The notes under the pieces: model-generated
Told to the model about the DNA's origin: nothing
Seen by the model: the letters and a program-made list of their open reading frames with translations, nothing else
The model's database searches: none
From: Liolophura sinensis
Lineage: Eukaryota > Mollusca > Polyplacophora > Chitonida > Chitonidae
DNA length: 64,000 bases
Assembly (NCBI RefSeq): GCF_032854445.1
Contig: NC_088295.1
Location: 70,710,028 to 70,774,027 of the forward strand
Direction of reading: 5' to 3'
Shown: positions 45,664 to 60,000 of the stretch, piece by piece
Layout of the letters: every line of letters begins with the position of its first letter
How positions within the stretch are numbered: position 1 is the stretch's first letter
Program-made: the position numbers and the translations under genes

Positions 45664-48600
45664 AATGTAGTACTAATAAATAACAGGACGCGTTTACAGT
45701 GTTACAGAAATGTGCTTATATTTCCACTCACAAACTAAACAATTGTTTTAGTGTGTACGATCCCACGTGGAATGTAGCTGTTAGATTGAAGGTTTGTCTA
45801 AATTAGTCTTACACCAACGAGCAATATGTAGGCCTACAGGTGGATATGGGACCTTTTAGTGATATGCTGTGGAATGAATTGTTTGACCCAATTAATCTAT
45901 CGTTTACTTAAATGATATCTGAATGCAGAATGCAAAGGGAAAATCGCTCTCTCACGCCTACCGTTAATCCCAATGCATAAAACATGAATAACGTTTACTA
46001 TCACAAGCGACATGATCCAATTCCAGGTGTTGGAGAGTAACTATAGCAGCCTCTTGGGCGAGGGGGTTATCGCCCATGAACCGGAACTCGCTTATGATTC
46101 GGATAAATAAGACGTTGGCAAACAATCTCGACGTTTGAAAAAAGCCCATTGATTTTCCTCATCTTGCGTTCACACGGCGCATATTTTATACTGACTTGCA
46201 CTTCATAAAAATCAAACCGGTGAAATGTCCATTGATTTAATCGAAATGTAAAAATTCCATAAAATATTGTTTGCCCTGTTTTTGTTGCACTAGTCACTTT
46301 GACAGGTAAATACCATAAATTGCACGAGGATTTGCTATATATTTAGTAAATATGTCAACTACAACTGAAAAATAGATATTTCCAAAAATTCGCTTCCAAG
46401 GCGTGTGGCTTGCAGTGTACAATGTATCAGAAAATCAACCTAGCTTGACTGTTTCTGTATTTTACTGTTTCTGTTGATAGAGACAGTTTGTCAATAATGG
46501 TAACTGCCACAGGGAGATGGGCAGTAATCATGGTCTAAAACCTAATTCTTTCAAAAACAGTATGGGTGCCAATATTATCTAATTAAAACTTGAAGAATTG
46601 CATGGGAAAAAATAGAACATAACTGATATATAGACGTTTGAATACTCAGTAAAAAGGAAAAAATTGAAAAAAAATATTTTAATGACAAGGATGAGTTAAG
46701 TTCGAAGGGTTTCGATAAGCAACCAAGATGTTTTTCAAAAATGCATAGTTGAAAACCCTTAACTCCCATTTATATTATATATTGCACTCAGCATGTATCA
46801 ATCAATCAATCGCTCAGATGATGTTTGTTCAATGAAGTACTTTGAATCAACCATACAGTCTCTTATTTATGTAAACATGAATTCACACACGAGCATGTTG
46901 AAATATTGTAATACTCAGCGTTAACGTGTGTCACTCACTAATGAAAGTCCTAATACATGTTATTCTTGTGTATGGCGTTACACAACAACAATGAAATAAA
47001 AAAAATAACTGAATAAATAAAAAGCTTAAAGATAATGTCTATTTTATGAAGAAGAGAAGACATAGTAGGATAAACAACTCCATGGTGTATTATAACTACT
47101 GAAGTTTTCATATCAGTTTGACGGTGTTTTCAGATTCAATGACATCCAACACAACAACCAATATATCTCGAGATACAATGCACACATGAATGACTCGTAT
47201 AACAAGCATTGCAGACAGATACCGCTCATTCTGCACATTGTTTCTCAACAAAGGATATTGTCTATTGCGTTGATTTCTGCATTACAAGTTTCCTTAACAA
47301 TGATGTCAGGATCGCAATGGAAACTGTATATGTTGTTTATGAAAGCAGGTAGACGTTACCTATGTGTTCGCCTTGTTCTTCAAATCTTAGCTTCTGAATT
47401 ATCCATGTTTTGTTGTCTTGTTCTTCATGTGGAAACCTAGCTTTTCAACTCAAGTCAAAACAATCCACTGAGTAGGATGGGACACTCGCATCGTTACACC
47501 ATGCATTCCGAACTGGGAGTAAACAGTGTCGGCTTTAAATGGGGTCGTTTTATAGTTTCTTCAATGCCTTTCCAGTACTACTTGTCTTTGCTCTTAGATT
47601 TTTACTGGAGCTATTCCCTTACACTGTGAATCCTGGGATCACGAAACGATCTTAGACTTAAGACGAAATTATTTAATCATTAAATTTGGTATTATAATCC
47701 TTTTAGTTTAGCTGAAATTTGTTGTACAAGAACTTACCCAGAATTTACGTTGGCAGGCGATATGTTGACCTTGTTACATCAGAAAAAACAATTTTAAAGT
47801 GATTTGAAATTTTAACTTAAGTCTAAGATCGCTTCGTGATCCCGGAGTTTATAAGCGAAGTAAGTACCAATGTTGTCGATTTTAGCCTTAGATATGGCCC
47901 GTTTGGGGTTTTAACCCGGATCTTCCACATACATACACGTGTGGCAATGGACGATATCAAGATCACTACAGCATAACCACAAATGTTCTAGAGCCCATAG
48001 ACATGGGGCACCAATTTATCAAGAATAGTCGATTCATGATTCAACAGCTATTCCTTTCTGCATGCTTCAAAGAAAAGAAAAGAAAACTGATTGTAGTTTT
48101 TTTATTATCTTTTTTTATTTTTTTTCCAGCCTCAGACCTCGCTTGATGTTTTAATCTCTATCTCACTCAGAAGTTAGTCCCTATGTAACGATCAGGAAAG
48201 TACTTAACAGAGTGGCATAACCCCGAAGTGTCCGAGATGGCAGCAGGAACGAGTCCAAACTGGCATTTGACAGATGTGAGATATCTCGGCATCCTTACTG
48301 ATATGGCAGTGGGTGGCTTTAAAAAGGACAAGGGGAGTAAACGTTGCTTAACTAGGCATATCACAGAATCTTCAAACAACGCCTTAGACTTGGTCCACCT
48401 GGAGTAAACGTTCGATTCGCCGCCGTAGATCTACTTCTATCCCGCGAGTTAGTGATGTGCTAACTTTCTGGCGTTAATTATTCATGTAGAGGTCCAAATA
48501 ATATATACACCTCTGGAAGCAGTTGTCAGTCTTCGTCCGTACACCTTTACCTTTTTTTTCATCCCAAAGACCACATGGTGGCGATATGTGAGAGCGTTGG

Positions 48601-48674
48601 AATCAATACAAAATAGTGTGACAGAGAGGGTCCGCTTGGTCAGGGCTGACTGAGTTCGGCAAATCCATTCACCG
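45664..48674. other. intergenic region between the LTR element and the collagen gene, with collagen 3' UTR
   Basis: No gene is supported. It contains a MITE-like element (47631-47848) and an unexplained minus-strand open stretch near 45964-46149. An AATAAA on the minus strand (48101-48106) is a possible polyadenylation site for the collagen gene about 570 bases past its stop. Confidence 0.5.
47631..47848. mobile_element. MITE-like inverted-repeat element
   Basis: Arms at 47635-47662 and 47816-47843 are exact inverted complements over 28 bases except one (GGGATCACGAARCGATCTTA, then GACTTAAG). Weaker pairing continues on both sides. The interior of about 150 bp has no frame. Confidence 0.75.
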
Positions 48675-51051
48675 TTACCGGAAACAGACTGGACCGAGCT
48701 CAATGCCGAACTCTTGGTTTTCGGCTCCTACGTCATAAACTTTGACGTCATTGATTGGTAGCCAGTGTGTATTGTCTGTATCTACTTCTACAACTGTTTT
48801 GTCCCAGGTATTTTTCTTTTCCTGCAAAGACACAAGTTATCCCATTGTTAGTCGCAAATGACATATATAGCTGAAACCACTCATGTTAGCTACACCTCAT
48901 TTCTGCCTTTAACGATTTTACGCGGTCGAAGTTTTTTTCATAATTACACCTATGCAAATTAACGTTGTATTGAAATGTTGTCTTACCTTGCAACCATCAA
49001 ATTTGACAGCATATCGTCTCTTCACACTGCCATTGGCCTTCAGTGATTCTCCATCCCATCGTTCTAATTGGATGGCCTTGTAGCTGACATCACGGTTTTC
49101 TGCTGAGTCACCATAAGCCACAGAGTTGCGGCAGTGATATGTGACGTTCTGGTAGGCGTGGCTTGTAAGAACCTGGAGGAAGTTGATCTGAGAGTCCTCT
49201 GCCTTGTAGTGAAGCTACGAAGAAAAGGCAGGTAAAAAGTGTGAATCAATAACTGGGAGGAACAAATGACAAACGTTCGAAATCCATATATCAAGAAAAC
49301 AATGAGAGCCTGTACTTAAGTCATAAATTGCAAATCTTAGGAAAGCCAAACTCAGAACAGCAAAGAAGTCATATTGTGGTGAGTACACTGTTCTGCAGTA
49401 AAAAAAAATCGGTGTACAAATTTTAAATATTCTGGAGCAAAGCATTTTAATTGTAACAGTGTTTGAATTTTTGTCTTCAGGCTTAAGACATATGATAGAT
49501 AAGGGTCCTGGTCTTCTACCTAAAATTGTTACCCTACTAGGAAGGCGCAAATGTCAAACCTCCCAAATCTTATCAGGTATCTTATAACCAAAAAACACCT
49601 GGTCTTCTAACTGAAAGGTGTTAACTTACTTGAAAGGAACATGTATGTACATGAATAACACTCGAGAACCCGGTGTTTTTAGTCTGAATGGATTAGTCTA
49701 AACATATTAAAGGGTGGTTCTTTAACCTTAAATTACTACTGTCAGTATTGCAGAAAACTATAAACGTTAGATCTGAAAGGATCGGGTGATAAAAGCCAAC
49801 ATATATATGCAGTTGTCCCTTTGGAGCAACTGTCATATACTTCCTGTAACGTTCTCTTTTTCAATCTTCTTATTTAATACAGATGTTATAACTGTGGTCA
49901 TCGTGGGTTATAAGACGATACAGTACACATGACAGTCATGCGTTTTTACCTGCTTCTTACTGAATTCAGTAAATGACACGTGATTATCTAGAATGCCTCT
50001 TGCCCATCGTTTAAATCCGGTCTGAAAAGGTTCAAATGAGAGGAAAAATGTTACCTTTAACACAGGAACTCTCCATGGCTTTGCTTTCTAGAGTACGATT
50101 AGGCAAGACAATGGAAGAAATCACTGGTAGGTGTGCACATCAAAACAGTGTCATTGTATATATATATATACTGCACAATTTCGTTTCACTTTTGTTTTTA
50201 GAGGAGCAACACCACAGTAAGGGAGATAAAGAGGGCAGGGCATCATACGTGGAGGACCATATCACAGGGATAAGTTAGGAGTCTGCATGCTAATATCGAA
50301 CTTCACTTACGACTTATGCTTTGTCATCCGGGTCATCCGGTACACGCGAGAGAGAATAAATACTGACCGCCCGCATTTCTGCTACTGAACCATGAGGATG
50401 AACTCAGCCATATATGTAAACGATATTACTATTACGAGGTCGTAGCTCAACATCCAGTAACTCACCTTAGAGGGGCTTGGCATGACACAGGTCTCCCTTG
50501 TCTCGATCTTACAGTATGCCTGGATGCTGTCCTCTGGTACACCCTGGTTAGGATCAATCCAGAACATACCTAATGGCGGGAAAAGGTAGGTCATACTTTA
50601 TGTTTACAGTCCGTATCAGTCGAATAGATACAGTAAATTCAATTCAAGTTGGTTTATCATACTGATAACTCAAAAACATTACTTTAACAAACCCATGGGA
50701 GCAAGGCTTATTAAGACCCCTGTTATTGTGCACGAACTATGAAAAAAGAAACCGTTGCTGCACGTTGCATGCGAACTGCACATGGGTATTAATGATTTCA
50801 TATTGGTTGTTTAAGTTTTTAGTTTACTGTCCTAATCAAAGAATTTTGCGCTTACAATGTACACGGTGGCATGCAAGTGTACGCAGTTTAAGGTACGCTA
50901 AGGAATAATACTACTAACCATCCTTTAGAGTTTTGCCGCCGTTGGCTTCTATGAGCTCTTCACAAGTGCGGGCGGGAGATTCTTTGCTACCTGTTGGTAC
51001 TTTAATTCGATCTAATGCTGCAGAGATGCGGTTAAGGGCTTCGAAGGCAGA
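48675..51051 (-). CDS. collagen C-propeptide (COLFI domain)
   Basis: Exons are 50919-51051, 50466-50569, 49950-50021, 48987-49214 and 48675-48821. They encode the trimerisation domain. It begins with a helical stretch ([16 protein letters not shown]) and continues [69 protein letters not shown] and [11 protein letters not shown] before TAA. Six cysteines remain. The two known in vertebrate chains as C2 and C3 (after ARTC and in PNQGC) are absent. The segment between ETC and GFKRW is shorter than in vertebrate chains as I recall them. The NVT in QNVTYHC is a potential N-glycosylation site. Confidence 0.95.
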
Positions 51052-54000
51052 CTGTAATAAGAAAGGACATACAGATTATGGTGAAACTATCACCATTTAA
51101 ACAAATGATTACACGTTTCACAATTAAGTATGAATTAGATTCAAAATTAAATATTTATGGTTGTACAGTAATAGTTACGATACAGGTAACTCTTTTGCGT
51201 AAACGTTTATAGAATAGTGACCACTTGAGCACTAACCATATGACATAACGTCTGAAACGACAATAAAGGTCCACGTGTGGAAGTAGTGACATGCTCAAAT
51301 GAATTTCACTACATGCAGATTATGGCAAATAATCCCACGCCATCAAGACAAAATGACTTCATTTAAAATGTTTACATCTTAGTTACTTTCCCAAAATTAA
51401 ATATTGCAACGATCATGTTGAAATGACTTACTTCTTTGGCACCATCACCCTATATAAAAGGAAAAGAGCAAAATATTATTGAAAGTAAATGGTATTATTC
51501 TACAGCAATTGTATAATTTGGTATGCATAATTTTAGTCCTAGATGACTTTTCTTTTACAAATGTTTACATATTATTCAACAATATGAACATTAAATTATT
51601 ACTAAACATTTGGCGTTTATAATCTACTTACGAAGGCCACGTCTGGAGAATCCCTCATGAAATAGGATGCCCAGTCTCCTCTGTAAGCAGCGCCACCTGG
51701 TGGACCCTGTTAGTAACATAAAAAAATCTAATTAATGCTACCCACATAATAGCTTGAAGTATAAACCAGACTGTGTTCTTTTTACTTTTATTCTGTTTCT
51801 TTTACTTTCATAAACGTGGAAATACGGGCACTTGGAGATGAAATTCATACTTGTAGTGCAAACCTATTTGGTATATTTTATTTCTGTCTAAAGAGGAACA
51901 AGTGACCTTTGTGATATTTTATCTTTTTTATTTTTTATTTTATAGCTTCACGCATTTAATTAACCATTAACCATCAAATTAACAATCTGAATATATTTCA
52001 AACCAAGTACTTACGGGACGTCCAGGCTGACCAGCTTCACCCATGGGACCCTACAATCAACACACAGGATATAACAGATTACTCTAAAAAGAATCCATCA
52101 ACATGTGTTATGTTTAGGCCGATGTCAGAAATTAGATACAGAAAGCAAATCAGATTTTACATTTGTACAATGGCTAAATAATGTTACAAACGTTGATCAA
52201 ATGGCCAGATTTTGGTTAGAATTGCAGCTGCACTTACTTTTTCGGATCCATCAACATGTGTTATGTTTAGGCCGATGTCAGAATTTTAGATACAGAAAGC
52301 AAATCAGATATTACCTTTGTACAACCATACTGAACATTGCCAACACATGGCATAGCACTAGATTATATAAATAAGTAAATATATACTCTCTTTCTCAACA
52401 ACTTACATAATGGCTAAATAATGTTACAAACGTTGATCAAATGGCCAGATTTTGGTTAGAACTGCAGCTGTACTTACTGCTGGACCATCGTCTCCAGATG
52501 GACCTCTGGGACCCTAGAGAAGAAATACAACACATGGTTATTGTATTGTATAGGTTAGTGTAGACACAACCAGAACTGTGAGATCCGATAACAGACTAAG
52601 GCGGAAGATTCCACGGACAAAACCAGAACATAAGGGGTGTGATTTCAGATACAGGGCAAATCTCGTGATTTGAGAGACAGAAAGAGACAAATCTCTTACG
52701 TTCACAAGTAAAGATGTAAAATCTCATGTACACTAAATTTTAGTTTTAATTTAAATAAAAATTAAGTGTTACCTTATTAAGTTAACTAAATAAGTGTATA
52801 TGAAGCTTTCTCATGAGCCAGGCTAAGAGTACTTACAGGTGGACCTCGGTTTCCAGGCACACCTGGACCTCCGTCATTACCTGGGTTACCACGTGGACCG
52901 GTAGAGCCCTGTTCAGAGAGACAACAGAGAAAAACGGAGCAATGAATTGTCCACATCAACATACGTGTATATATAACTTCTGGCAAACTCACCGATAGTT
53001 GGTAAATTGACAATTGTTATATGTCAGGATGAATGCAGCATACACTGACAACATACACAATAGAATTAGGTGAATTCAAAGTGAAGCTACATCTAATCTT
53101 CTTTTGTATTCAGAGATTAACCTTCTAAATTCCGATGGCGTAAACTTACTGGCACTCCCTGTGGGCCTGGTGATCCGGCGGGGCCTTGTTCTCCTGATGG
53201 ACCCTGTGGGCCAGGTAGACCCTGCAAACCTGGTAGACCGATGTGGCCCTTAGCACCCTGTAACCAAATATCAACTATTCATGAAGCTGACTGTTGCTTT
53301 CAATATCTGTGGGGGCCCTAAAATTTTGAAGTAGTTTCCCTTGACATCTGCGGGAGCCCTAACGATTTTGAAATAGACACTATTCTGTGTACTTAGAAGC
53401 ACTGCGAAGTGTGTATATATTAAACATATAAATATACTTTGCTTTTAGAAAACTATCAAACGTTCTTAAAATTTAAAACGTCTTAAAACCATTAAAAACG
53501 GTCATGGAACTGCTCTAGCATATTCTGGGTCCAGAGACAGTGCACTGTTACTGAAAGTGACGTGAGGTAATGAGCACATGGGCTGTACTAGGTCGTACTC
53601 ACCCTGATACCTCGGACTCCCATTTCTCCTTTCTCTCCCTGGGGACCTGGTGCGCCCTAAATACAAAGAACACGTGTGAACAACAACAGCTAGAGCGCTC
53701 TCATAAGAGAGCATCAGGAAGAACTGAAGAAGAAAAAACATATACAGGCTATGGTGAATTTTTTCCTTACAACATGTTAATAGGCACCAAGATACTTACT
53801 ATTACCAGACGAAAGTTTGTCCCAAGTTTCAACAAGAATATTTCCAGAAGCATACAGATATTGACTTACAGGTACTCCTCGCAGGAAGCACAACGTTTGA
53901 GTTATTGACTTAAAGGTGTTCCTCGCCAGAGACACATAGTTAGAGCTATTCACTTACAGATGCTCCTCACCACAAGCACACAGTTTGAGCTATTCACTTA

Positions 54001-57000
54001 CAGGTGCTCCTCGTGGTCCTTGGGGACCGACTGGACCGTCGGGACCTGTTTCTCCCTGTAACAGGTAAAAACATTATACTCAAATCATGTTCACGTAGTT
54101 ATTATTTTCGTTCTAGTCTTAGTTTTGTACACATTCACTTCCGTGTGCATATGTTAACATGCCACATTGAACATATTATAGTTTTTAAAAGTGGATGATA
54201 AGCATGTTGCTGCAAAAATGATTTAAGCACAAATAGACAATACTGTGCTCATTGTTCCAGGATCTTCGCTTTCATACTATAGGAGCAGTCGATTATACAG
54301 AAATACACTCCAAATGAGAATGCTAAAAAGAGAAGAGAAGTCCAGCACCATTACAAATAAGAAAAACATCACACGAAGCGTGTATGCACAGTTGATGAAC
54401 ATCTTACAGCACATTTAACTACTTCCAGGAACGAACGTAATATAATTCACATTAAATATAAGCGTCAAGTCCGACATTCATATACCGTTCGTAGTCCGTA
54501 AAGGGCGTTCCAAGTCGATAATCGCAAGATCCATTTCCAAAACAACGTTAAACACTAACCCCCAAAGACAAAGGTATGTAAGAAATTATACAAATACGAA
54601 ATAAAGCCGGTAACACACAAGAGAGAAGCGGTCATCAGTTTTCAATGATACCGGGCAGACAATGAATATTCCAGGCATGAATTCCATATCAAAGTTCAAA
54701 TTCGTAGTCCGTCACTACAGGAAGAAGAGCTATAATAGTTATAATGACACGGCTAACAGAGCCAGAAGAGTCTACTTACCCTCAAACCTCTTGGGCCTGC
54801 TTCACCGCTTTGACCTGGAGGTCCTTGTGGGCCCTAAATCACAGAAAAACAACACCAGTAAAACAGAAGCTCTTTCCAACCCTCAAGCAATGCGTACATG
54901 GTTGTGGCTTTCTTGCTTTTAGGCAAATTACCAGGACATGATTCATGATAGAGGTTTAGCTTGATCAGTAGCAAACAAGTCTCGAGATAAAACCGAACTT
55001 CAATGGAAAAAGTAAAGACTGATCAGCTTACCGGAAGTCCCCTCTGACCCTGGGGCCCTGTGGATCCTGGAGGTCCCTGGGGACCCTTCTCACCTGCACG
55101 ACCTGGGATTCCTGCTAAGCCAGGTGCGCCATCACTGCCCTTAATGAAGGAAAGGAGAATATGGGGAAACGAATGAGACGATAAGGCTCAGTTGTGAGTG
55201 AGCTTAGCGTGCGAAAGTTTTCGAAAGGATTTGCGAATCTTACCAAGAACTGATGGTAATAAACAAAAACTTTTCTCGGAAATGTGCCTTTGACCGTAGT
55301 GTGTTATTTTCCATTACATGGGTTTGATATGATCAATGACTTGATAATCAAAAGCGAAGCCTATCTATGAACCTTAAACTTCGATCAGGGTTGATGTGTT
55401 AACATCACTACCTCCACAACTATTTACAGGATGATCTACTTACAGCCTGGCCTGGTTCTCCGGGAGAGCCTGGGAATCCTGGGGGTCCAGGAGGGCCTTG
55501 AGCACCGGGATGGCCGTCATTTCCTGCCCGTCCAATCTCTCCAGTGGTACCCTGAAGCAATGAAAGAGATTTGATTTATCTATTTGTTTATTTGACTGGT
55601 GTTATTACGCCGTACTCAAGAATATTTCACTTATACGACGGCGGCCAGCATTATGGTGGAAGGAAACCCGACAGAGCCCGGGAGAAACCCACGACCATCC
55701 GCAGGTTGCTGAGAGACCTTCCCACGTAAGGCATGTAGAAAGAGTAACATGTAACACTATACATAGTATGTCTACCATTTGTGAAAGTCCTCCTGAAGCG
55801 TTACAGTCTCACACATTATGTGCTAGAAGCTGTCTGTGCTCGCTCGTTTTGTCTTATGCATTAATATAAATATTAATCACATAAACTGGTCTGTGTTTAT
55901 TACAATATAATAAATAAGACGCCGGTTCGTCTTATCATATACGGATTTGTGCTAAATACATAAAAAATTATTATTACCTTTTTAAATAACCCGAAAAAAA
56001 TAACTGTTTAATTTTCTCACGATTCTTTGCAATTATTACAATTACTCGAAGTTATTCAAACTATTCAGCCTTAGCGATAATACAGATTCCCAGACAAGAT
56101 CAGGACCTACCTTTGGTCCCATGGGACCTGGTGACCCTCGATCTCCCTGCATACCTGGCATACCTGGGGGACCCCGTTCTCCTTGGGGACCAGCTGGACC
56201 TGGCGGACCTTGTGGACCCTAAAATATCAAGGGAGAAAAATCGCATACACGCACGACTAAGTACTTAAAAAGCCTGACAATGACAATGTTGCTTTAAATT
56301 GATTGCAACCCATATAATGTCTTTGACTCGATTCAACAAACTGATAAAGCTTGATGTCCAGATATAGGATTCCGACTCTTTCACAAGATGCACTTTCATG
56401 CACCAATGCTTGTTACTTACAGATCGTCCGTCCTGACCTCGGTCTCCTCGGACACCATCCCTTCCGGGCAGACCTGGGGCTCCTACCTCTCCAGCCCGAC
56501 CTGGGGGTCCAGATTCACCGCGAGAGCCCTGTATACAGACAGACAATTAAGCCCTACTTAGGATAGCAACTCCTTTCTTTGTACAGATTGGCCACTAAGA
56601 ACTGATATCAGAATCCGTGGCTTACCTATGAGATGTCCAGTGAAAATACAAATAACTAATTTCACAGGTACTAAATGCTGAATTTCGATTGGCTGTATTA
56701 TTACAGAGTAGTGGTTATATTTAAATTTCCCATTCAATGATGTTACTACACGTAATAGTAAATCTAGTTTCTGATATGATACGAGTGTGCGGCTTAAACC
56801 TTTTCTGTATATGCTTTTATGAGCAGTCAGTTTGATGCGTATACAGTCGCCTTATTCCATTTATATTCATTACCAATAGTACACTTGAAATATACTATAT
56901 ACTTTAGACCGGCCCGTACCTTTAATCCTGGCCTTCCGTTTGGACCAGCGACGCCAGTTTTTCCTGGGGAACCTGGAGGTCCCTGGGGACCAGGACGACC

Positions 57001-60000
57001 CGGCACACCCGGGGCACCGTTCAGACCCACAGGCCCTTGGTCACCACGGGCACCCTTTCGTCCCTGGACACCGTCAGCTCCCTATGAAAATCAACACCAC
57101 GATTAACACCAAGGACAGAGGCTAAAGTAAGAATGGTGGGTAGAATCCAGATATGGTATGCCTGACTTACAGTACGGTGAGTACATATTTAAAAAATACA
57201 TGTGTAGAGAACGTAAAAAACGAAAGCTTCAGATCTGTAACAAGTGTTACTCTGAGCTTATAGGCTAATTCTTGTATCACTCATACTTACTCAGAGCATT
57301 ACACTTCGTATAACGGGAAAGTTTATACACAGATCGTTGGACCAATAAAAGCATAATTTTACAGATTTGCCACTGCATAACGGTGCCGAGCAGAGCTCTT
57401 GGTCAAACTGTGCTTGATACTAACATCTACACGCGTCACACACCAGGGTTACTTACACTCTCTCCTTGTTGTCCAGGTTCACCAGGAACACCGGGGGCTC
57501 CAGTTTCTCCCTGAAACCAACCATTAGATCAATGAATGTCAAAGTAACATATAAGATGGTCAGTAGAGAGCAGTATAGTTTTCTGTCTTTTCATTTATCT
57601 TACTGGTGTTTTTGAACATCGTCCAGTGTACAATTTAATTGGTATCAATGGATCATTCCCGCCTTCGTATAAGAGAAATATTACTAATCAAACAAATAAA
57701 TCATTCAAGTTAATGCATGATTTATAAACCATTCTTGCACTTCTGTTAACTCAAACAACAGTATGCCTGGGGGAGAGCAGTTCTAACCTTAGCGCCTGGG
57801 GATCCTAGCTCACCAGTTGGTCCCATGGAACCTGGAGGACCCTGAAATAAAACAGCACACAGTCATCGTAATTACAGCGACTTCTCAGAATTTAAAAGCA
57901 CAGTGCATGACGGAAAGAGTTTGATTTTTTTCAAACTTTTACCTAAAACGTATAGATTATATGCTTTAGAGAGCGATGTTTCAATGTTGTTCAGTTATTC
58001 TTGCAATCAGTTAAATCCTGTTGAAGGTAAGAGAGGATATACATGTTGCAGTGTTATTGTATACCTGAAGTCCTGGAGCTCCCTGTGGACCGGGTCTGCC
58101 GATTTGTCCCATTTCACCTTGCTGGCCAGGCTGGCCAATCTCACCACGTCCTCCGGCGTCCCCACGTTGTCCTTTAGCACCGTTCAGTCCAGGGGGACCA
58201 GGAATACCCTGGTCTCCGGGCTCACCGACCTCTCCATTCTTTCCCGGAGCACCGTCTGTGCCTCGGGCACCTTGTTCACCCTGGAATAAGGGATATAATA
58301 CATCATAAAACCAAAGTGATACCACATCTGCTCTATTTCATTTACTGCATCTCACCTAAAGTTTGGTATGTAAAAATGCACTTAAATTGATACTTTTTCT
58401 GCCAACAAAAGTTTTTTTCTGACAACATCATACTTCAAAAAGTGGCCCTACAAGGTGGATAAATCAATCAGATTCAAGAAAAATGCTAGCTTTCCGTTAA
58501 ATACAGTACATATTTAATATGGTAGTTTCAAGTTTATTTTTATCGTTAAAGGTAAAACAAGTCATACTGTACCATGTGATCTGTCAGAAATGTTTATCAC
58601 ATTTATTGTCAACTATTATTGATCACATTTATTATAACATGGAAGTTTTGAAAAATTCGTAAAAAAGATATTTAAAGTAAACTAACGATGTAAGAGATTG
58701 AGGAGATGAAAGTTTGTGACATTGAAAAGCTTCTAAAGGAAGGAGCTTATGGAACACTGTGAGACATGTGATGGGTAAATCAATGTCAAGAAAGGTTGCC
58801 TAATATTTATCACAAGTCAAATGGTACAGTACGAGTGATGTCATTTAAATGTAAATATGGCCGCATAGATCAACCGTGGAAAATTCATTGTGTGGAAATT
58901 GTGTAGGGTGTTTTTGGCCTAACGTACGTTGGGTCCTCTTTCTCCTGGGGGTCCGGCGCCACCTCTCTCTCCGGGCAGACCCTGTCAGGCAGAGAACAAA
59001 AAAGGGGGTTACACACCGTCCTAGAGCAGAAGAAGAGTTCTTTTCAAACATACATTAACATGTCCACAAAGAATGAAAATAATCCACTATATTCGGCAAT
59101 GGTATCAAGAATAGAAAGCTACCCAAATATGATACATGAAATTTAAGCCAAATATAAATTAGGATTAACATTTTCACGACATATAGGATCAAGTTTTCTA
59201 TGTATAGCAACAAAAGACATTGTTTGAAAGAAGACAGCTTATTGAGACAGAAGGTAAATGGTAAAACTTACCACCAGACCAGGTGGCCCTTGTTCACCTC
59301 TCTCGCCAGTCGGTCCAGGTGGACCCTAAAATATAATGCAACTTCCGTAAGGCACAGGACATTACCTCTAACTTCAGACAATCTGACAAGCACGGGATGA
59401 ATGTCAAGCACAGGACATTCCTTATAACTTCAGACAATCCGACAAGCACAGACCGTACGTCAGGCACAGGACATTGTCTATAACGTCAGACAATCTGAAA
59501 GGCACAGGTCGTATATCAGGCACAGGATATAACGTCAGACCTATAACGTCAGACAATCTGAAAAGCACAGGTCGTATATCAGGCACAGGATATAACGTCA
59601 GACCTATAATGTCAGACAATCTGAAAAGCACAGGTCGTATATCAGGCACAGGATATAACGTCAGACCTATAATGTCAGACAATCTGAAAAGCACAGGTCG
59701 TATATCAGGCACACGATATAACGTCGGACCTATAATGTCAGACAATCTGAAAAGCACAGGTCGTATGTGCCTGCACAGGACATTGCCTATAACGTCAGAC
59801 AATCTGAAAAGCACAGGGTGAATGCAAAAACAACCGCCACGATTAATTTTTTAATGTTCATGGACTCTTTTCAAACGTTTCAGTCTCTGGAAGATGTAGT
59901 ATTGACTTACTGGTGGTCCGTCCTGTCCAGAGGGTCCGGGGGCACCTCTCTCTCCTGGGGCACCGGTCGGGCCAGACAGTCCAACCTCTCCTGGGAATCC

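Noticed and set aside
59422-59821. Long open frames on both strands
   Set aside because: They are produced by a minisatellite whose unit is a multiple of three; there are no splice sites or protein features.
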